Positions 24,714-37,346 of a stretch of 64,000 nucleotides of DNA are shown here, piece after piece. A model generated the notes under the pieces. It saw nothing but the letters and a program-made list of their open reading frames with translations. It ran no database searches and was not told the origin of the DNA. Position numbers and translations under genes: made by a program. Positions within the stretch are counted from its first letter, which is position 1. Each line of letters opens with the position of its first letter. The stretch is from Ptychodera flava (lineage: Eukaryota; Hemichordata; Enteropneusta; Ptychoderidae): positions 42,172,125-42,236,124 of the forward strand of contig NC_091932.1 in the NCBI RefSeq assembly GCF_041260155.1, read 5' to 3'.

Positions 24714-25972
24714 AAATAATATTTTTACAGGACAGTGTTGTCGGAACTGTGCTCAAAGGTTGTATTGGAATATACAACCAAGGCAAACACTGTATCCAAG
24801 GTACATTAGTGAGTGATGAAGTTTAAAACGTTTGTCATGATGTAAATAGTAAAATTTACATGTTGCATCTATGTTGGCATCATGCATCTAGATATCGTGC
24901 ATGAAATACATATGAATCCCTCTTTTTAAAACATTATTTTCATACCAACTGTCGATATTCGACCCATCACTATTACTAGCTTTAAGTGTTATACATAATT
25001 TTATGCTGGCAAGATTTAACACAATAGTAAACCTCTAGGAAAGACTTTTGTGATACAATATGCTGTTACATTACCACATCAATTTTACTCACCATTTTAG
25101 GTCAAGAGATTTTCCGCAGAGAGAGACAAATATTTTGATCCCTTTCTTTCCTCCAGTAAGCAGATCAATATTATCTATAAGATAACTTCATGCAAAAAAC
25201 AAAAAAATTGACTCGATGATATGGATACTATAGGACATTATCAGTGAGAGGGTTTTCAAATCTTTTTATCAATTTAGGGAACAATATTTTTATCTATTCT
25301 TCAAGAAGAATAGTGTTTTCTTTCTTGTATACTCAGGACTATTTTAAAATGTGAAATTGTCACATTGCCAGTTTTACTACAATTTTGGTATGATCTGTAA
25401 TGTTAAAGGCCAAACCAATGGACCTCTACATTGGAAAGCGGGGGTGAAGGGGTAAAAATTCAACATCAAACACTGCTTATTGAGACCTCACAGGTTTCTT
25501 TCTGTGTGATGTATTTCTCTATAATTTTTTCACATGCAAGAAGGGTTTTTTGTGTGCATGTCAAGAGATAGCCTGTTTTTATTTTGAACTATTATACTTG
25601 TTACCCAATTGTGTACAGTAACTGAACTGTTATACTCACTCATTTATTTGTTTTTTATGAAATCCTATTTGGCCCGTCAACCATCTATTCTGCCAGTATT
25701 CTTGCCCACCCATTTTAAGTTGACTATCGTCTGTACACAGTGTCTGAGCTGTAGCAAACCAAACTGCAACGAGAAAAAGGGTGAATCCTTATACTTGTAA
25801 TGTTTACAAACGAGTGGTTTTTTGACTGCTCAAGCTTGTTGGAAAACCAAGTCAAGTGTTCGTCATCATCAAATTACATCAGATACTTTCAATAAATGAC
25901 CTCTTTCTTTCATATTTTGGTTATATTGACACATATATGCTATTCAAATGTCACTCTCCTGTGAAATCTTAC

Positions 25973-26050
25973 CTCTACCCTGCAACGTCCATCGAGATGA
26001 TCTTATTAAAAATTTGCTGAAATTCTTGGCACGGTTCAGCATGAGGTTTC
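25973..26050 (-). other. candidate upstream exon of the left TPMT-like copy
   Basis: A segment ending at a GTAAG donor (exon edge 25973) is conserved with 46726-46810 near the right copy. The frame compatible in phase with the next exon is open (ending WTLQGR); the alternative frame contains TAG. Its 5' edge and true start codon were not found. Confidence 0.4.
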
Positions 26051-26529
26051 ACTGCATTTGCCACAACACAAGGTGAATATTGAGTTTTACCAGTACTGTC
26101 TACCAGTCAATGACCTTTGACCTGGGTTTTCAAGCAAACAGCAGTATTCTGTGCATAACAAAAATATAAAAGTGCATATGTGACTGAGGTATTACATTCA
26201 TTCAAACCAGTCTCAATCATTGCTTAGAGACCAAGTCCTAAACCCCTGGTTTTTGCATTTTTGCATCTTGCTGTAAACTCCTCCACTGCACCATTCACAT
26301 AACTATTTCGTGTATTATTGTAGATCCATGTCAAAATTGTCATTATAAATGAAAGAGGGGTCTTGCCAAAACACATGGCATTGCACATTTCATGGGAAAA
26401 TGGGTGTCGTTTGTGAAATAAACAATTAATCGCTCTGTATTCTGTCATAATCTCAAACAGTTGTGTGGCCACTGTCAACACACATTTTCAAAATCGCATA
26501 CCATTTTTATTCTGGCTCAGACCATAGGG

Positions 26530-28920
26530 TCATAAGGCGTTATCAGTCATAGCAAGAGTGTAAAAATATTTATAAATTTATCATTATGAATACTGTTCAT
26601 AAAAATTATTTATTTCTGTCGTTATTGTATACTTTCAAAAGAACCCTACTGCACTCGAATCCTGAATGACGATTAGTTTTCATGCAAAATTCAAGCAGTT
26701 GTATTACAGACCCTGTTATAATATATTTATGCTTACAAATATTCAAAATACAAAATAATGTTTCTGTCATTATTGTACAGTTACAAAGGTAAAAGTACCC
26801 TACAGCACTGAATGATGATAAGTATTTATGCCAAACTCACACAGTTATAGCTCAGACCCTCAGAAATATGGTCAATATATAGCAGCAGTAGAATTGCACG
26901 GTAACTTGATGCGCGGTCACTGTACTGCCTCGACAGACTCTTGTAACCTCCACAAATGTAATAATCTCCACAAATGTAATATCAACCACAATTGTAATAA
27001 AATCAACCACAATGTAATAAAAGAGTCAACCATTAATGTAACAACCCGCAACCACAAATGTAATAAACAAATTAACCATAAATGTAATAAAACACAACCA
27101 TCAATGTAATAAACTTGAACTTGCATATGTGATCATTTCTTTATCAATGCCCTGAGTAAATAATAACTTTAATAAGACTAGTGGAATGTTATTGCATACT
27201 TTCCTGAACTAGGTTTCCTTTCCGAAACACAGAATAGAATACTTTGAAAACACTATCAGTAAACGGTGAGGTACCGATCAAAGCGTTGGATAATACAAGT
27301 GGAACAGCAGTTCTAGACACTGATAATTACATAATAAGGAAGCGTCAAAATAACTCGTCAACCAGTGATACCACACAAAGTTTATGACACATGACTCAGA
27401 ACAAATAACAGAGAAATATACAACCTTATAACAGAAACTTACGACACAAAACATGTTGACGAGAACATGTATCCATATTTAAATCTAGTAAAAACAATAC
27501 GAACACTACCTAGAACACAGTAGAACAAAATTAGACATCCTAACATCCCCAGTGAAGGAACAAACTTCAAGTGGGACAACATAGGAATACAGAAAATCTA
27601 TCGATTATTCCACACAATTTATCCACTGAAGGCGAATTTGAGGCGACTGATTAAGAAAGTACGGCAAATTTCGAAAAAAAAACGGCGTTAAAGGATCGTA
27701 GTGTTATACAGTCTCCTCCACTCTGGAGTACAGACTGCACTGACGTTCAGATTACAGCTGTGTCTCGCCATGGCCAATCAGTTTTGTACTCAAAATAGGG
27801 AAACGTAAAATACACTTTCAAATACACAAAACACACTAAACGCAAACAATTAAGATATGAATAATGTGTAGAGTTGCTTTCCTTATTACATAGATAAATA
27901 TTTAAGGGCTAATTCCTCAATTGCAACGACAAAATAGATTTATTACATTTATGGTTGACAAGTATTACATTTATGGGTGATTTTTTTATTACATTTATGG
28001 TTACCATTTATTACAATTGTGGTTGGTGTTTTTATTACATTTATGGGTGATATTACATTTATGGTTGATATTACATTAATGGGTGCACTTTATTACAATT
28101 ATGGTTGATGTTACATTTGTATAGGATAAAGCCCGAGTATGAGGGTTTTATCCGACTTAAAAACTATCGCCCCTAACTGATATATTTTTGTTTTCAATGT
28201 GTTTACGTCAACCGTCCCCTTTGTCAATGTAACATGTTTAGGATATGAATTAAAACTTTTATTTGTGAAATAGCCTTCCAATGTAATGGAACATCCTATA
28301 AATGCCCTAGGGCACATTATATAAATGCCCTAGGGCACAGCAGATTTTTGTTGCAGCTGGTTTCCGCTGTGTTACCAAATTTGAATATTAAAACGTACCA
28401 GATGTCTACAGAATATGACATGTTCACTTTTGATTGGACAGTACTTTACTACGGCGCTGTCATTCGTTTCTTGAATTTGGTGACCAAGGCTTTATGAGTA
28501 AATAAAACACCCTGAATTGAGCACTCTGATTGGTCAATCAACAGTAGATAGTTTTTAAATGGAGGAGGTTACAACTCTAACTGTTCAAAGAGTCTGCCGA
28601 GGCAGTACTGTGACCTTGCATCACTGTTAATTACTGCGCAATGCTGCTGCAACTGCTACAACAGTGTGAATTTGGCATAAATACTTATCATCATTTAGGA
28701 TTCGAGTGTTGTAGGGTACTTTTGTAAGTATACAATAATGACAGAAATATTAATTTTTTATCAAGAATGTTCATACTCGTAAATTTATTAATAACAGGGT
28801 CTGTTGTACAACTACGCAAATTTGGCATGAAAACTGATCATCATTCAGGATTCGAATGCCGTTGGGCACTTTTGTAAGTACTGACAGTTTTTGGATGACC
28901 TCAGTTTTCGGACATTTAAT
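26530..28920. mobile_element. large foldback element with mirrored short tandem arrays
   Basis: The outer arms of about 370-420 bp (about 26530-26955 against about 28560-28920) are diverged inverted copies, for example ggtaaaagtaccctacagcactgaatgatg against catcatttaggattcgagtg ... gggtacttttg. Inside them, 26945-27115 holds repeats of the type aaatgtaataa-nnn-aaccac, and 27945-28118 holds the same unit reversed (ttacatttatggttg). The central 0.8 kb has no recognisable coding sequence. The right arm is interrupted by the element at 28119-28558. Reading frames in the arrays are artefacts. Confidence 0.8.
28119..28558. mobile_element. hairpin MITE, copy 2 (inverted relative to copy 1)
   Basis: Nearly identical in reverse complement to about 10445-10860 plus the gtataggataaagcc end of copy 1, but lacking both internal hairpins. 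It is inserted between the short tandem array and the right arm of the foldback element at 26.5-28.9 kb, so it is younger than that element. Confidence 0.8.
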
Positions 28921-29755
28921 GACATGCTGTTCGTTGTACTCACTTAACTCTGTATTGATAGCATTTTACAAGTAATGTGACAGCATATTAAGTGAGGTGA
29001 CGCTGCTGCCCAGTTTTGGATAGTTTTCTTTTCGGTAGAGGCTATTTCGGGCGCTACAAACTTGGCGAAGTTAGCCGGACCGTATGATACAAGGTGCCGA
29101 AAGCAACACAGACAGACAGCCCATGCACGGTACCGAGTCCGGGGTACCATGGCTCCATGGCTATGGCCTTGACCCAGTATATTTGGGTGTCAGTGTTTCT
29201 CGCCCCTTCTCCCCACCTTGCCCTGGATGTCATACGGTCTGCTTGGTGCACAAGCGTTTGTCACCTACCTTTAGTAGAATACAGAACAGCGCCTACCGTA
29301 AACGGACAACATGAGCATAGATAGATAGATATATATATTTTTGACCAGAGCTGACCTTTTGAAGATAAACACTTGCAGCGATCGTTGAGGGCGCTATGCA
29401 CAAGAGGATGAAATATATGTAACAATGTTGCACATTTTTACCTAGGTGAAACAGTATCCTCTCGCTTTAATTCAGGGAATTGACAATAGTAAGAAACTTT
29501 GTTTAGTTTTATTTTTATAAATGGGGAGATAAGGTAGATGAAACAATGTGAGACCACTATTAAGTCTCCTCAATGAGGACTACAAGATTCAAAAGATTTT
29601 TCGCCAATCGGGTACGGAAGGCAATTTGGAAAATATGCGACCCAAATCAGTGTGGTTATATCACCGGGCGGGAGATAGGAGATAATATTGTCTTCACGAA
29701 AAATTATTGACTTTGCAAAAATTACCGATAAACCTCTTATTGTCATCAGTCTAGA
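28921..29755. other. intergenic, no gene recognised
   Basis: Moderately GC-richer DNA with short frames on both strands that resemble nothing I recognise. It contains a gatagata/tata simple stretch near 29320. Confidence 0.35.
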
Positions 29756-30260
29756 CCACACAAGAGCTTTTGTAAGACAGCTTTAAAGCTTTTATTGAAC
29801 CACTTCTGACTTATTGCAATGTCTGCTCAGTACTTTTCATTGCTCTCTACCGAAAATCGCAATAAGTTGTTAAAAATCTCGCAAACAGCTGCTAAGATAA
29901 TTGGTAGACCCACTCCGTCCCTTTCAGTGCTCACAGATAATGCAATACTGCGCAAAGCACGAGCAATCACTACTGACGTAAAGCATCCTTTGTATTCCTC
30001 ATTTGAATTATTGCCTTCAGGAAGGAGATTTCGCTGCTTGAAATGTAACAAATTAAGGTTCAGCAAGAGCTTTGTTCCAACAGCCATCAAGAGACTCAAT
30101 CTCTGAAGTGTATTTTTTTTTAGTGTGTTTGCTGACTTAGTCTGTGTTTGGTTTTGTTTTTGTTTTTATATGTCTGTCTGGTTGTCATTTCTATCCTCTG
30201 AGCTGTAAGGTGATTATCCTTTTTTTAGGACAATAAAGTATAATAATAATAATAATTTTG
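29756..30260 (+). pseudogene. 3' end of a non-LTR retrotransposon with a TAA-repeat tail
   Basis: The frame 29819-30106 reads STENRNKLLKISQTAAKIIG, later RKARAITTD, HPLYSSFELLPSGRRFR and SFVPTAIKRLN, which is the typical C-terminus of LINE reverse transcriptase ORFs. Just upstream, in another frame, FIEPLLTYCNVC is the expected preceding motif, so there is a frameshift. About 130 bp after the stop is a (taa)n tail at about 30236-30256, as in CR1/L2/RTE-like elements. It is 5'-truncated. Confidence 0.75.
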
Positions 30261-30417
30261 TAAGTTTGATATTTTCTTTTCCAAGTCCTTCCTTGACAAA
30301 TAGTCAACTTCAGCTATCAGCTATGACTTCATCAAGTAGATAAAATAGTTCTTTTGTAACAATACTACATGTAAAAGTGAAATGGCTTTCTTTCTTGCAG
30401 TATCCAACCACGGTCCC

Positions 30418-30465
30418 TCCACAAAACCGATTTGTGGAGGGACTTGGAGGGACCGTGATCCAATT
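30418..30465. repeat. short foldback, cggtccctccac family
   Basis: ccacggtccctccacaaa faces tttgtggaggga and a second ggagggaccgtg. Same core as 1763-1798. Confidence 0.7.
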
Positions 30466-30479
30466 TCATAAGGGTGAGA

Positions 30480-31640
30480 GACACTGTATATTATGACAGT
30501 ACTTGAAGTGCTAGCCGAAAATATTCGTAAAAGATGGCAGCATACTAGGTTTCATGCTACCGGACAAACAAGAAATTAAGAGTATGTAGATGATACAACT
30601 TTATACTTGATAAATGTTGAAACCATTGCAAAGTCTTTAAAAATGTTCAACAAATATGAAAAAGCAAGAGGTGCGACTTCAAGCCGCAAAAAGAAGAAAT
30701 CTAAAAGTTTATGGGCAGTGAAACTGCACTGATTCAGGGGAAGGAATCGATTCAGATCTTGGGGGTCGGGTTTGAAAACAGTAACACGACTACAGAAAAC
30801 TGGAAAATAGTGATTGAAAAAGCTTACGATCTGCCTAGCAGGACAATAAGAGTAATACGCTGACTGCATTGAAATTGTTGTACGTGGCATCACTTGACTA
30901 CATACCTAGAGAAGCGTAATAAATGAAGCAAATAGAACATTATGGAATTTTATTTTGAGAGGCAAACAAGAATTTGTTATAAAAAGGGGCATTTTCATAC
31001 AAAGACAGGACGATTATGGCAAAAAGTTGTCGACATTGAAGATAAAATTTATGCTCTCCAAGTGATGTGGCTTATGAAATTATTTGAGAAAAATCCGGAT
31101 AATTTAAAGATACCCCTAAATGGGCCAGCTTATCAAAGTATTTCATTGCGGATATTGACAATAAACTGAAGAGCGATTATCACTATCTCCATTTAATTGC
31201 AAAGTCAAAAACAACCGAATTCCAATGGTGTATGGGAATATGTTGGATAACTCGAAGACATGCACTGAGACTTACAGGAGTTAATTTACAAACACCAAAA
31301 CATAATCTTCTCAGTGAAGTTTTGTGGTACAATGAAAATATAAGGAATGAGAGAAGTGTCCTTTTTATGAAAAATTGTCAAAGAGTGGAATCTGATGATA
31401 ACAAAATAACGCACCAAAACATATTGATTTTCTGATCACATCAGTAAGCGATGATTTCACGTTGTACACAGGGCGTGTTAGGGAGGCCGTTTTGCAGTCC
31501 GTAGACCGTGTTGCATCATAAAATTCAACGAGGTTACTATATATTACTATGACGACCTCAAATATAAACATTACCTACTTGAGAAATGTGCAATCACTAG
31601 AAATCACCGGTTATATCTACGCGGGTGTAAACGAAAAACT
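30480..31640 (+). pseudogene. 3' part of an L1-like retrotransposon ORF2, decayed
   Basis: Translated pieces follow the order of the C-terminal part of L1/Tx1-like ORF2. At about 30860-30895 there is ALKLLYVASLDYIP. From 30942, LWQKVVDIEDKIYALQVMWL resembles the GGL-x-hPDI-x-KxxALKLxWI stretch. From 31232, LLSEVLWYNENIRNERSVLF resembles the LWFN-x-x-I motif. Frames change repeatedly and contain stops, so it is dead. Superfamily identity is tentative. Confidence 0.5.
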
Positions 31641-31904
31641 TTATACGAGACAATTGTCCATGAGAATAGTAGGCCTACCATAAATTGCAAGCGAATATGT
31701 GATGAGCAAAAGTCGAAAACATAACTTTTTGAAGGACTGAATTTCCCGATTTTGAAATTTTGGCGACCGATTTTTTCACTATTCTTTTGTAAATATACCA
31801 ACTGCTATTTGTCTATCATTAGTCGCTAAAGCTGCTAGTTGAGCCTTATAAACTGATTCGTAAGGCTGAGGCGAAACCCTAGACTAAGTTATGAACAGCG
31901 GGTA
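31410..31904. repeat. direct repeat, left copy (~0.5 kb)
   Basis: From gcaccaaaacatatt to agactaagttatgaacagc. It matches 33733-34228 in the same orientation with scattered differences, including the phrases caacgaggttactatatatt and gaggcgaaaccctagac. Confidence 0.85.
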
Positions 31905-33732
31905 TGTAAGGCGTTGGTCACGTGACCTCGGGCTTGCCATTCACTCACTGTCAACAGTACCCTAGGTATCGCAAAACTGCCTAAACACACGTCATCTCTA
32001 AACAAACTCAAAAGCAGAAACCCAGGAACTTTACCTGACTTTCTTCTGTTCTTTGGCTAAATGTTAAACGGATATTCTGCCGATTTTTTATCGTTGCCAC
32101 ACCGATTGACCTTCAACAAAGTGTCCGTCACATCTTGCAGTACAAAATCGATGCAACCTTTGATAATTTTCATATCCAGCGTCGATTTCAATAGACGCAC
32201 TAGTGTCTATGGATCAATCACGGATCCCATCATTACAATCATGTAGAATCAGATCGTACGCAACTTAGAAATCCTTGCGTTGAACTTTTAACTCCAGTGA
32301 ACTTGTAAGGTCTATGACGCTATGTGGCCCCATATCAATCCCAAGTGCAGAAAAGTGTTTGTTATTTGCTTGTTTTGTCTTGTTTTGTTTTTCTAGCTTT
32401 TTTGCGATTTCTAAACTTGTTTTTTAATGTCACTTGAACATTTGTGGAGATTAGTTCACTGGCAGGCGGAGTGCTTAAATCGGTTAGCCACGAAGATAGT
32501 CCGTATAAGGAAAATAATGCCCGAGTTTGATTTTTCCTACATGCAGCTATGCTTGTTTAACGCCCATATGAAAAAAGTAAACTTTTCTCATAATTTCCTC
32601 AAGGAATATTTCAATCATTCTCTTTCCAAATCAAGAATAAAAATTTGGGGTCAGCGTGTAAATTTTTGTACTAGGGAAATTTATAATTTACCCAAGATTT
32701 ACCGATATTTTCAATTCAAACTGCAGCCCCAGAGGCAGGTCAACTTTAAGATAGTACGCGCCTTAATGAAAGACTCAAACTTTTGCTCAAAATTGCCTAA
32801 AGAAATATATTTCAACCATTCTTTCTGAATCAAGAATTTAAGTTGCAACGTTGCAGGTCACCGTGCAAATTTTGATTCCAGAGAAACAAATTATCCAAGA
32901 TTTCTCGATATGTTAACTTCAAATTTGCCGCCAACTCTGTGCTTACTCTACGGAGAAAAGTAAAATTTTCGATTTTCATAAAACAAAGACGGTGAAGAGC
33001 TTTGAAATTAACACGCCCTTACCAAGTTGTACACCAGAAAGAATAGAAAAACTTTGAGAGTCTGATTAACTGTTCCCGAGGCACATTCTACCTTATAATT
33101 AACCCGAACAAAAAAGCTACGAATGTAACATGCTTTGTAGTAAACTGTCGGGCATCCGACACGGGGACGCTTGTAAATCCCCGACGACTATCTATTTCGG
33201 AAAACTACCACGTTGCGGTCTCTCTCCTCAGACTAATATTAAAGTGGGTTTTCATTTTTCCAACTGGAAACGGTCGAAATCTCAGCTCAAACTAAAGAAA
33301 GTATGGCGTGTGTAGGACTCAAAACTCGAATATCAAACTCCTTTCTTTGGAACTATCTTCATATTTTTCATGCGACCTAAGGTTTTTTGCTTACTCAGCT
33401 GAAATGCGAGTCCGCTGTTTTATTGCAAATGTCGGGCTAATATCGTTAGACCGTCGTCGTCGGGCAGGCGGTTTACACCTCGAATTCAACATTATCACAC
33501 GGTTTGGAAGGACAAGAAATAAAGATATTTTACCATTTCTTTTACCAACCATTGGGAATTTTTGGTCAAAATCATAATAGATTTCTCCGGAGCCAAAATA
33601 GTCCAAAAAGGTTGATGACCTTGGTTCAACCCGGGTCATCAAGCTCACAACTTTGCCAAAATTTTGCGTCTTTAGAAACAGAGAGACCGGCCCAACGTTA
33701 TTTCAATGACTTTATTCTAACGATCCATATCA
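31905..33732. other. DNA between the 0.5-kb direct repeats
   Basis: No gene recognised. 32560-33100 contains at least two diverged units of about 215 bp (ttttctcataatttcct ... atcaagaa... and its relative) ending in segments like agatagtacgcgcctt, related to the AAGGTAG MITE family in the TPMT-like introns. Confidence 0.45.
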
Positions 33733-34228
33733 TGCACCAAAACATATTAATTTCCCGACCATTATATTAGTAAGCGATGATATGGTTTCACGGTGTACTC
33801 AGGTGTGTTCGGAAGGCCGTTTTGAAGTCCGTAGACCGTTTTACATCATAGAATTCAACGAGGTTACTATATATTACTATGACGACCTCAAATATAGCCA
33901 TGACCTACTGGAAAAATGTGCAATCACTATAATTCACCAGTTATATCCACGCAGGTGTAAACGGAAAACAGTATAGGAGACCATCGTCAATGACAATAGT
34001 ACCGTTATAGTAAAATGCAAGCGAATATGTAATGAGCAAAAGTCGAAAAAGATAACTTTTTGGCGGACTGAATTTCCCGAATTTGAAAATTTTGGCAACC
34101 AATTCTATCACAATTCTTTTCTAAGTAATCAACTGCTGTTCGTGTTTCACTTATCGCTAAATGTACTAGTTGAGCCTTATAACTGATTCTTAAGGCTGTG
34201 GCGAAACCCTAGACTAAGTTATGGACAG
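33733..34228. repeat. direct repeat, right copy (~0.5 kb)
   Basis: Counterpart of 31410-31904. The left copy is joined to the L1-like ORF2 remnant and this one is not, so it may be a second insertion of the same 3' end or a local duplication. I saw no TG...CA ends that would make the pair long terminal repeats. Confidence 0.85.
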
Positions 34229-37200
34229 CAGATGTTTCAACAAGTGGCCTGAAAAAGTGCCAATGTGTTTGCAAAGCGGTTGGAATTTAAACCTTTAGGC
34301 AATGAGTCCGTCCATTCTAACAGCCAAATTTCAATTTTCAGTAAGAATTTGGTGGTCTAAACTTGACAAGCCAGACATAAAACAAACCACTGGTACAAAA
34401 CGTGCAATATAAATACTGCAAGTTTCAATCAGCTTCGAACTCACAACATATGGTAACCTTGCAGTCGCCTTGCGGAGAAGCCACAGACACAACCCCTCAG
34501 ACAAATCCCCACTCTCAAACTGTCATGTAAACCAAATAAACTGATAAGAATGAAACTAACAACAGCTTCACTAACTTTCCATTTTTGGACATCAGTGAAA
34601 AACAGAAAGATTTCAATCATTTCCCAGATGTGTGAGAAGTATATGTACATTAAACTTGAATACTTGTTGGTTTCAGATAAAAATGTACAACTACGGTATG
34701 TTTTGACAATTATTGTTAGCAAAATATGTAGGAAGTCACTATTGTCCAAGTAAGTTGAAAACTGTGATTGAAAGCAGAAAACCACGGGTCATTTGTCCAA
34801 TGATCACTGATACATGTAAATTTCGAACCTAATGGAAGGAGCAAATTTATATAGTATCAGAGGGATATGTAGTAAAATTGTTTATTCTGTTCGTGTGGTA
34901 AAGCGACATATCATCCTTAATTGCTCATCTTATCCATTCTGTGTGTGAGTTGCATTTGGCTGGTCCCCATGCTGTGATTGTTTACTTAATTAAGCAATGA
35001 CCTGACAGTTATGTGTATGTTTATTTAATGCAATGGTTGGAACTGAGACAAATATGCTGGAGTGTATATTCACAATAGGTGCATCTTGCCATATGGCTCC
35101 AAATTACTTATCAGTGTTAGGGCTTCCTCCATGAATATCTGCTAAAGTTGGTCAAGTTAAAAAGTATCGGATTCTTTTTATCGAATTTTACAAAAAATTG
35201 AGAAAATATGACTATATTACTGTCACAGTTTTCAAAACTCTTTTACAAGGTAAACATTAGCTCCAAATATACAAAATTATCCCCTACTTTGAACAAAGTA
35301 TAAGGCTTAGATCATCCCTGGTACTTGTATACCCAACTGCATAGCTATCAGACACGTAGATTTTGATAAGACATTTTTTTACTAAAACTGGCAAAAATTG
35401 CCCCAAAACGACAAAATTAAGTATTTCCTTACTACATGAACTTATCTCCTATTCATAAAGAATGTGGCTATTTTTGATTCCATCATTTAAGGATAACCTG
35501 ACCAAAAATAGCAAAAACTGGCTGCAAATTTACTACATTGAAGATTCCATCATTTAAGGTAAACCCTAGGAACCTGTATACCATATCTAGCTATCAGGTG
35601 AGTAGTTGTTGAGAAAGTTTTTTGACCGAGAATGGCAAAAAATGCCCCAAAATACAAAATTGAAGCACCCAATACAGCGTATTTTGCTCCAAACTCACTT
35701 TTTTTTTGCAAATATTTATTAAATTTTAATTAATTTGTTAACCCAAGATTAAAATATCGGTTTGGTTCTAGCTTTAAAGTAGTCGTAAGTTATGGGATAA
35801 AGAAGTGTTAATTTTTTCAAATGTATACAAATCACATGATTTCCGAGCTTCGCATTTCTCCCAATTTCAATATTTCAAAAGAATGTAACTCCACTCTGGC
35901 TGGGTCAAATTTTCTGAAATTATGTTCTTTAAATGCTGTATAACATAACGACTATTTTGTTTGGCAATAAAGTTCTTACATTTTGAAAAAGAGGCATTTG
36001 AATTTTCGCTAATCATGTTTTAATCACTTTTTTGAGTGTCAGTCTTTTAACCCATGCCATTTTAGAATGAGGATAGATATGCAAAAATAAAATAGTCGTT
36101 TTTTCTACATATACTCTTCTTTCAAGTGAAATATTATATTTCAGAAAATAGTGTCAAGTTTTTCATTTAATTTTTTTTCATCAGTACCAAAATTCAGATT
36201 TACCCTAATTATACACCCACTTCATCCTATGAGAAAACTGTTGCTACCATATTAAACTTTAGATTCTCTGCTTTTTGAAATAGTATAGTATGAGATTGCT
36301 TTCTTGTATTCTAAGATGAAAAATATTCCTTTGAAAAAACATGCAGCTCCACCTTAACATTTCATCACAATTTCAATATATCACAGTTAATCTGTAAGAA
36401 CCTGTATACAAAAATATCAAAGCTGTCAGACAAATAGTTTTCGAAGATCAACTTTTTTTTAAAGGCAAAAACTGCCCCATTTTGTAGATGTCATCATAAT
36501 TTGAATGTATCATACATCATATATCAACCTATATACCAAATATCAAAGCTACAAGACAAGTGGTTTTTGTGAAAAAAGTTTGACCAAAAATGACAAGATT
36601 TGTCTTTAAAATACAAATTTGCATATTTGTACACAATTTGAACTAATCTGACATAGGTCAACCCTCGCCGACAATCGTATGCAGTCACGTGACAATGACC
36701 ACCATGATGGATTTTCGAAAAATATCAATTTAATCTTTAAAAAATCTTCTTCTCCAGAACCAACACGTCAATTAAACTGAAATTTTACACTTCTTGTCCC
36801 TCGTGTAAGCTCTTCAAATTGGATCGGTCACTTTGTTCGGCCGCCATATTGGATTTTGTGAAAATCGCAATTTAATCTTTTTAGAAATCTTCTTCTCCAC
36901 AACCAATTGTTGCACCATTTTGTCAGAAATTTCACTTGGTTTAGCGGCCATATTGGTTTTTGCAAAAAAAACTATGATTACCAGTGGATAATATTCATAA
37001 ATCTTCTTCTCAAGAACCATTACATTATTTGCACTGAAATTTTGCTCACGTCATCATTAGTCTCTTTTAAGTTCTTTCAAGTTTGCGAAAGGCATATGGA
37101 TCGGGCACGTGGCTTGGCGGCCAAATTGGATTTTCAGAACATATCAACTCAACCTTTAAAAATCTTCATCTCCAGAACCAACACACTGTTTGAACTGAAA

Positions 37201-37346
37201 TTTGACTCATATTATACTTAGTATGAGCACTTTGAAGTGTGTAAAAACATTTCAAAAGAAACAGAACTGAATCAAGTTGAAGCATTCAGAAGGTTCAGGT
37301 TCATGTAATATAGCAAACAGTCTCATTATTTGCCATCATTGACAGA
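34229..37346. repeat. diverged tandem repeats, no gene
   Basis: 35290-36620 holds about four degraded units sharing ctgtataccaaat-atc-aagctatcag and ggcaaaaa-tgcccca. 36640-37215 holds about four units beginning aatcttcttctccagaacc and including gccgccatattgg-like segments. Open frames here are short and unlike any protein I know. Confidence 0.6.

Larger units (their letters stand above)
19246..25174 (-). pseudogene. TPMT-like methyltransferase, left copy, frameshifted
   Basis: Thiopurine S-methyltransferase family (S-adenosylmethionine-dependent). Conserved exons, 5' to 3' on the minus strand: 25093-25174 (NIDLLTGGKKGIKIFVSLCGK), 24227-24358 (FADLGHDVTGLEF), 22902-22954 (VYCCDFFDFS), 21606-21680 (GQFDAVWDRLAFGAMPP), 20747-20832 (YSDILVSLMKPGAQCLMLNN), 20039-20083 (GPPYHVPIENIQEFFG), 19246-19358 (end, stop TAG). 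All have consensus splice sites. The second listed exon is 132 nt against 133 in the right copy. One base is missing in the run after AAGAC, which shifts the frame and meets a stop before the exon ends. The PLCGK motif of the family is also SLCGK here. A sequencing error at one base is the alternative to true pseudogenisation. Confidence 0.8.

Noticed and set aside
26828..27126. Asn/His/Cys-rich frame
   Set aside because: Translation of the aaatgtaataa tandem units inside the foldback element.
29084..29324. Overlapping GC-richer frames as a possible exon
   Set aside because: Both strands and several frames are equally open, with no homology recognised and no conserved splice boundary.
31410..34228. 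LTR retrotransposon with 0.5-kb LTRs
   Set aside because: No TG...CA ends, primer-binding site or gag/pol frames were seen between the repeats.
34441..34785. 114-codon minus-strand frame
   Set aside because: No recognisable motif, no supporting splice sites, and a counter-strand frame of similar quality covers the same bases.
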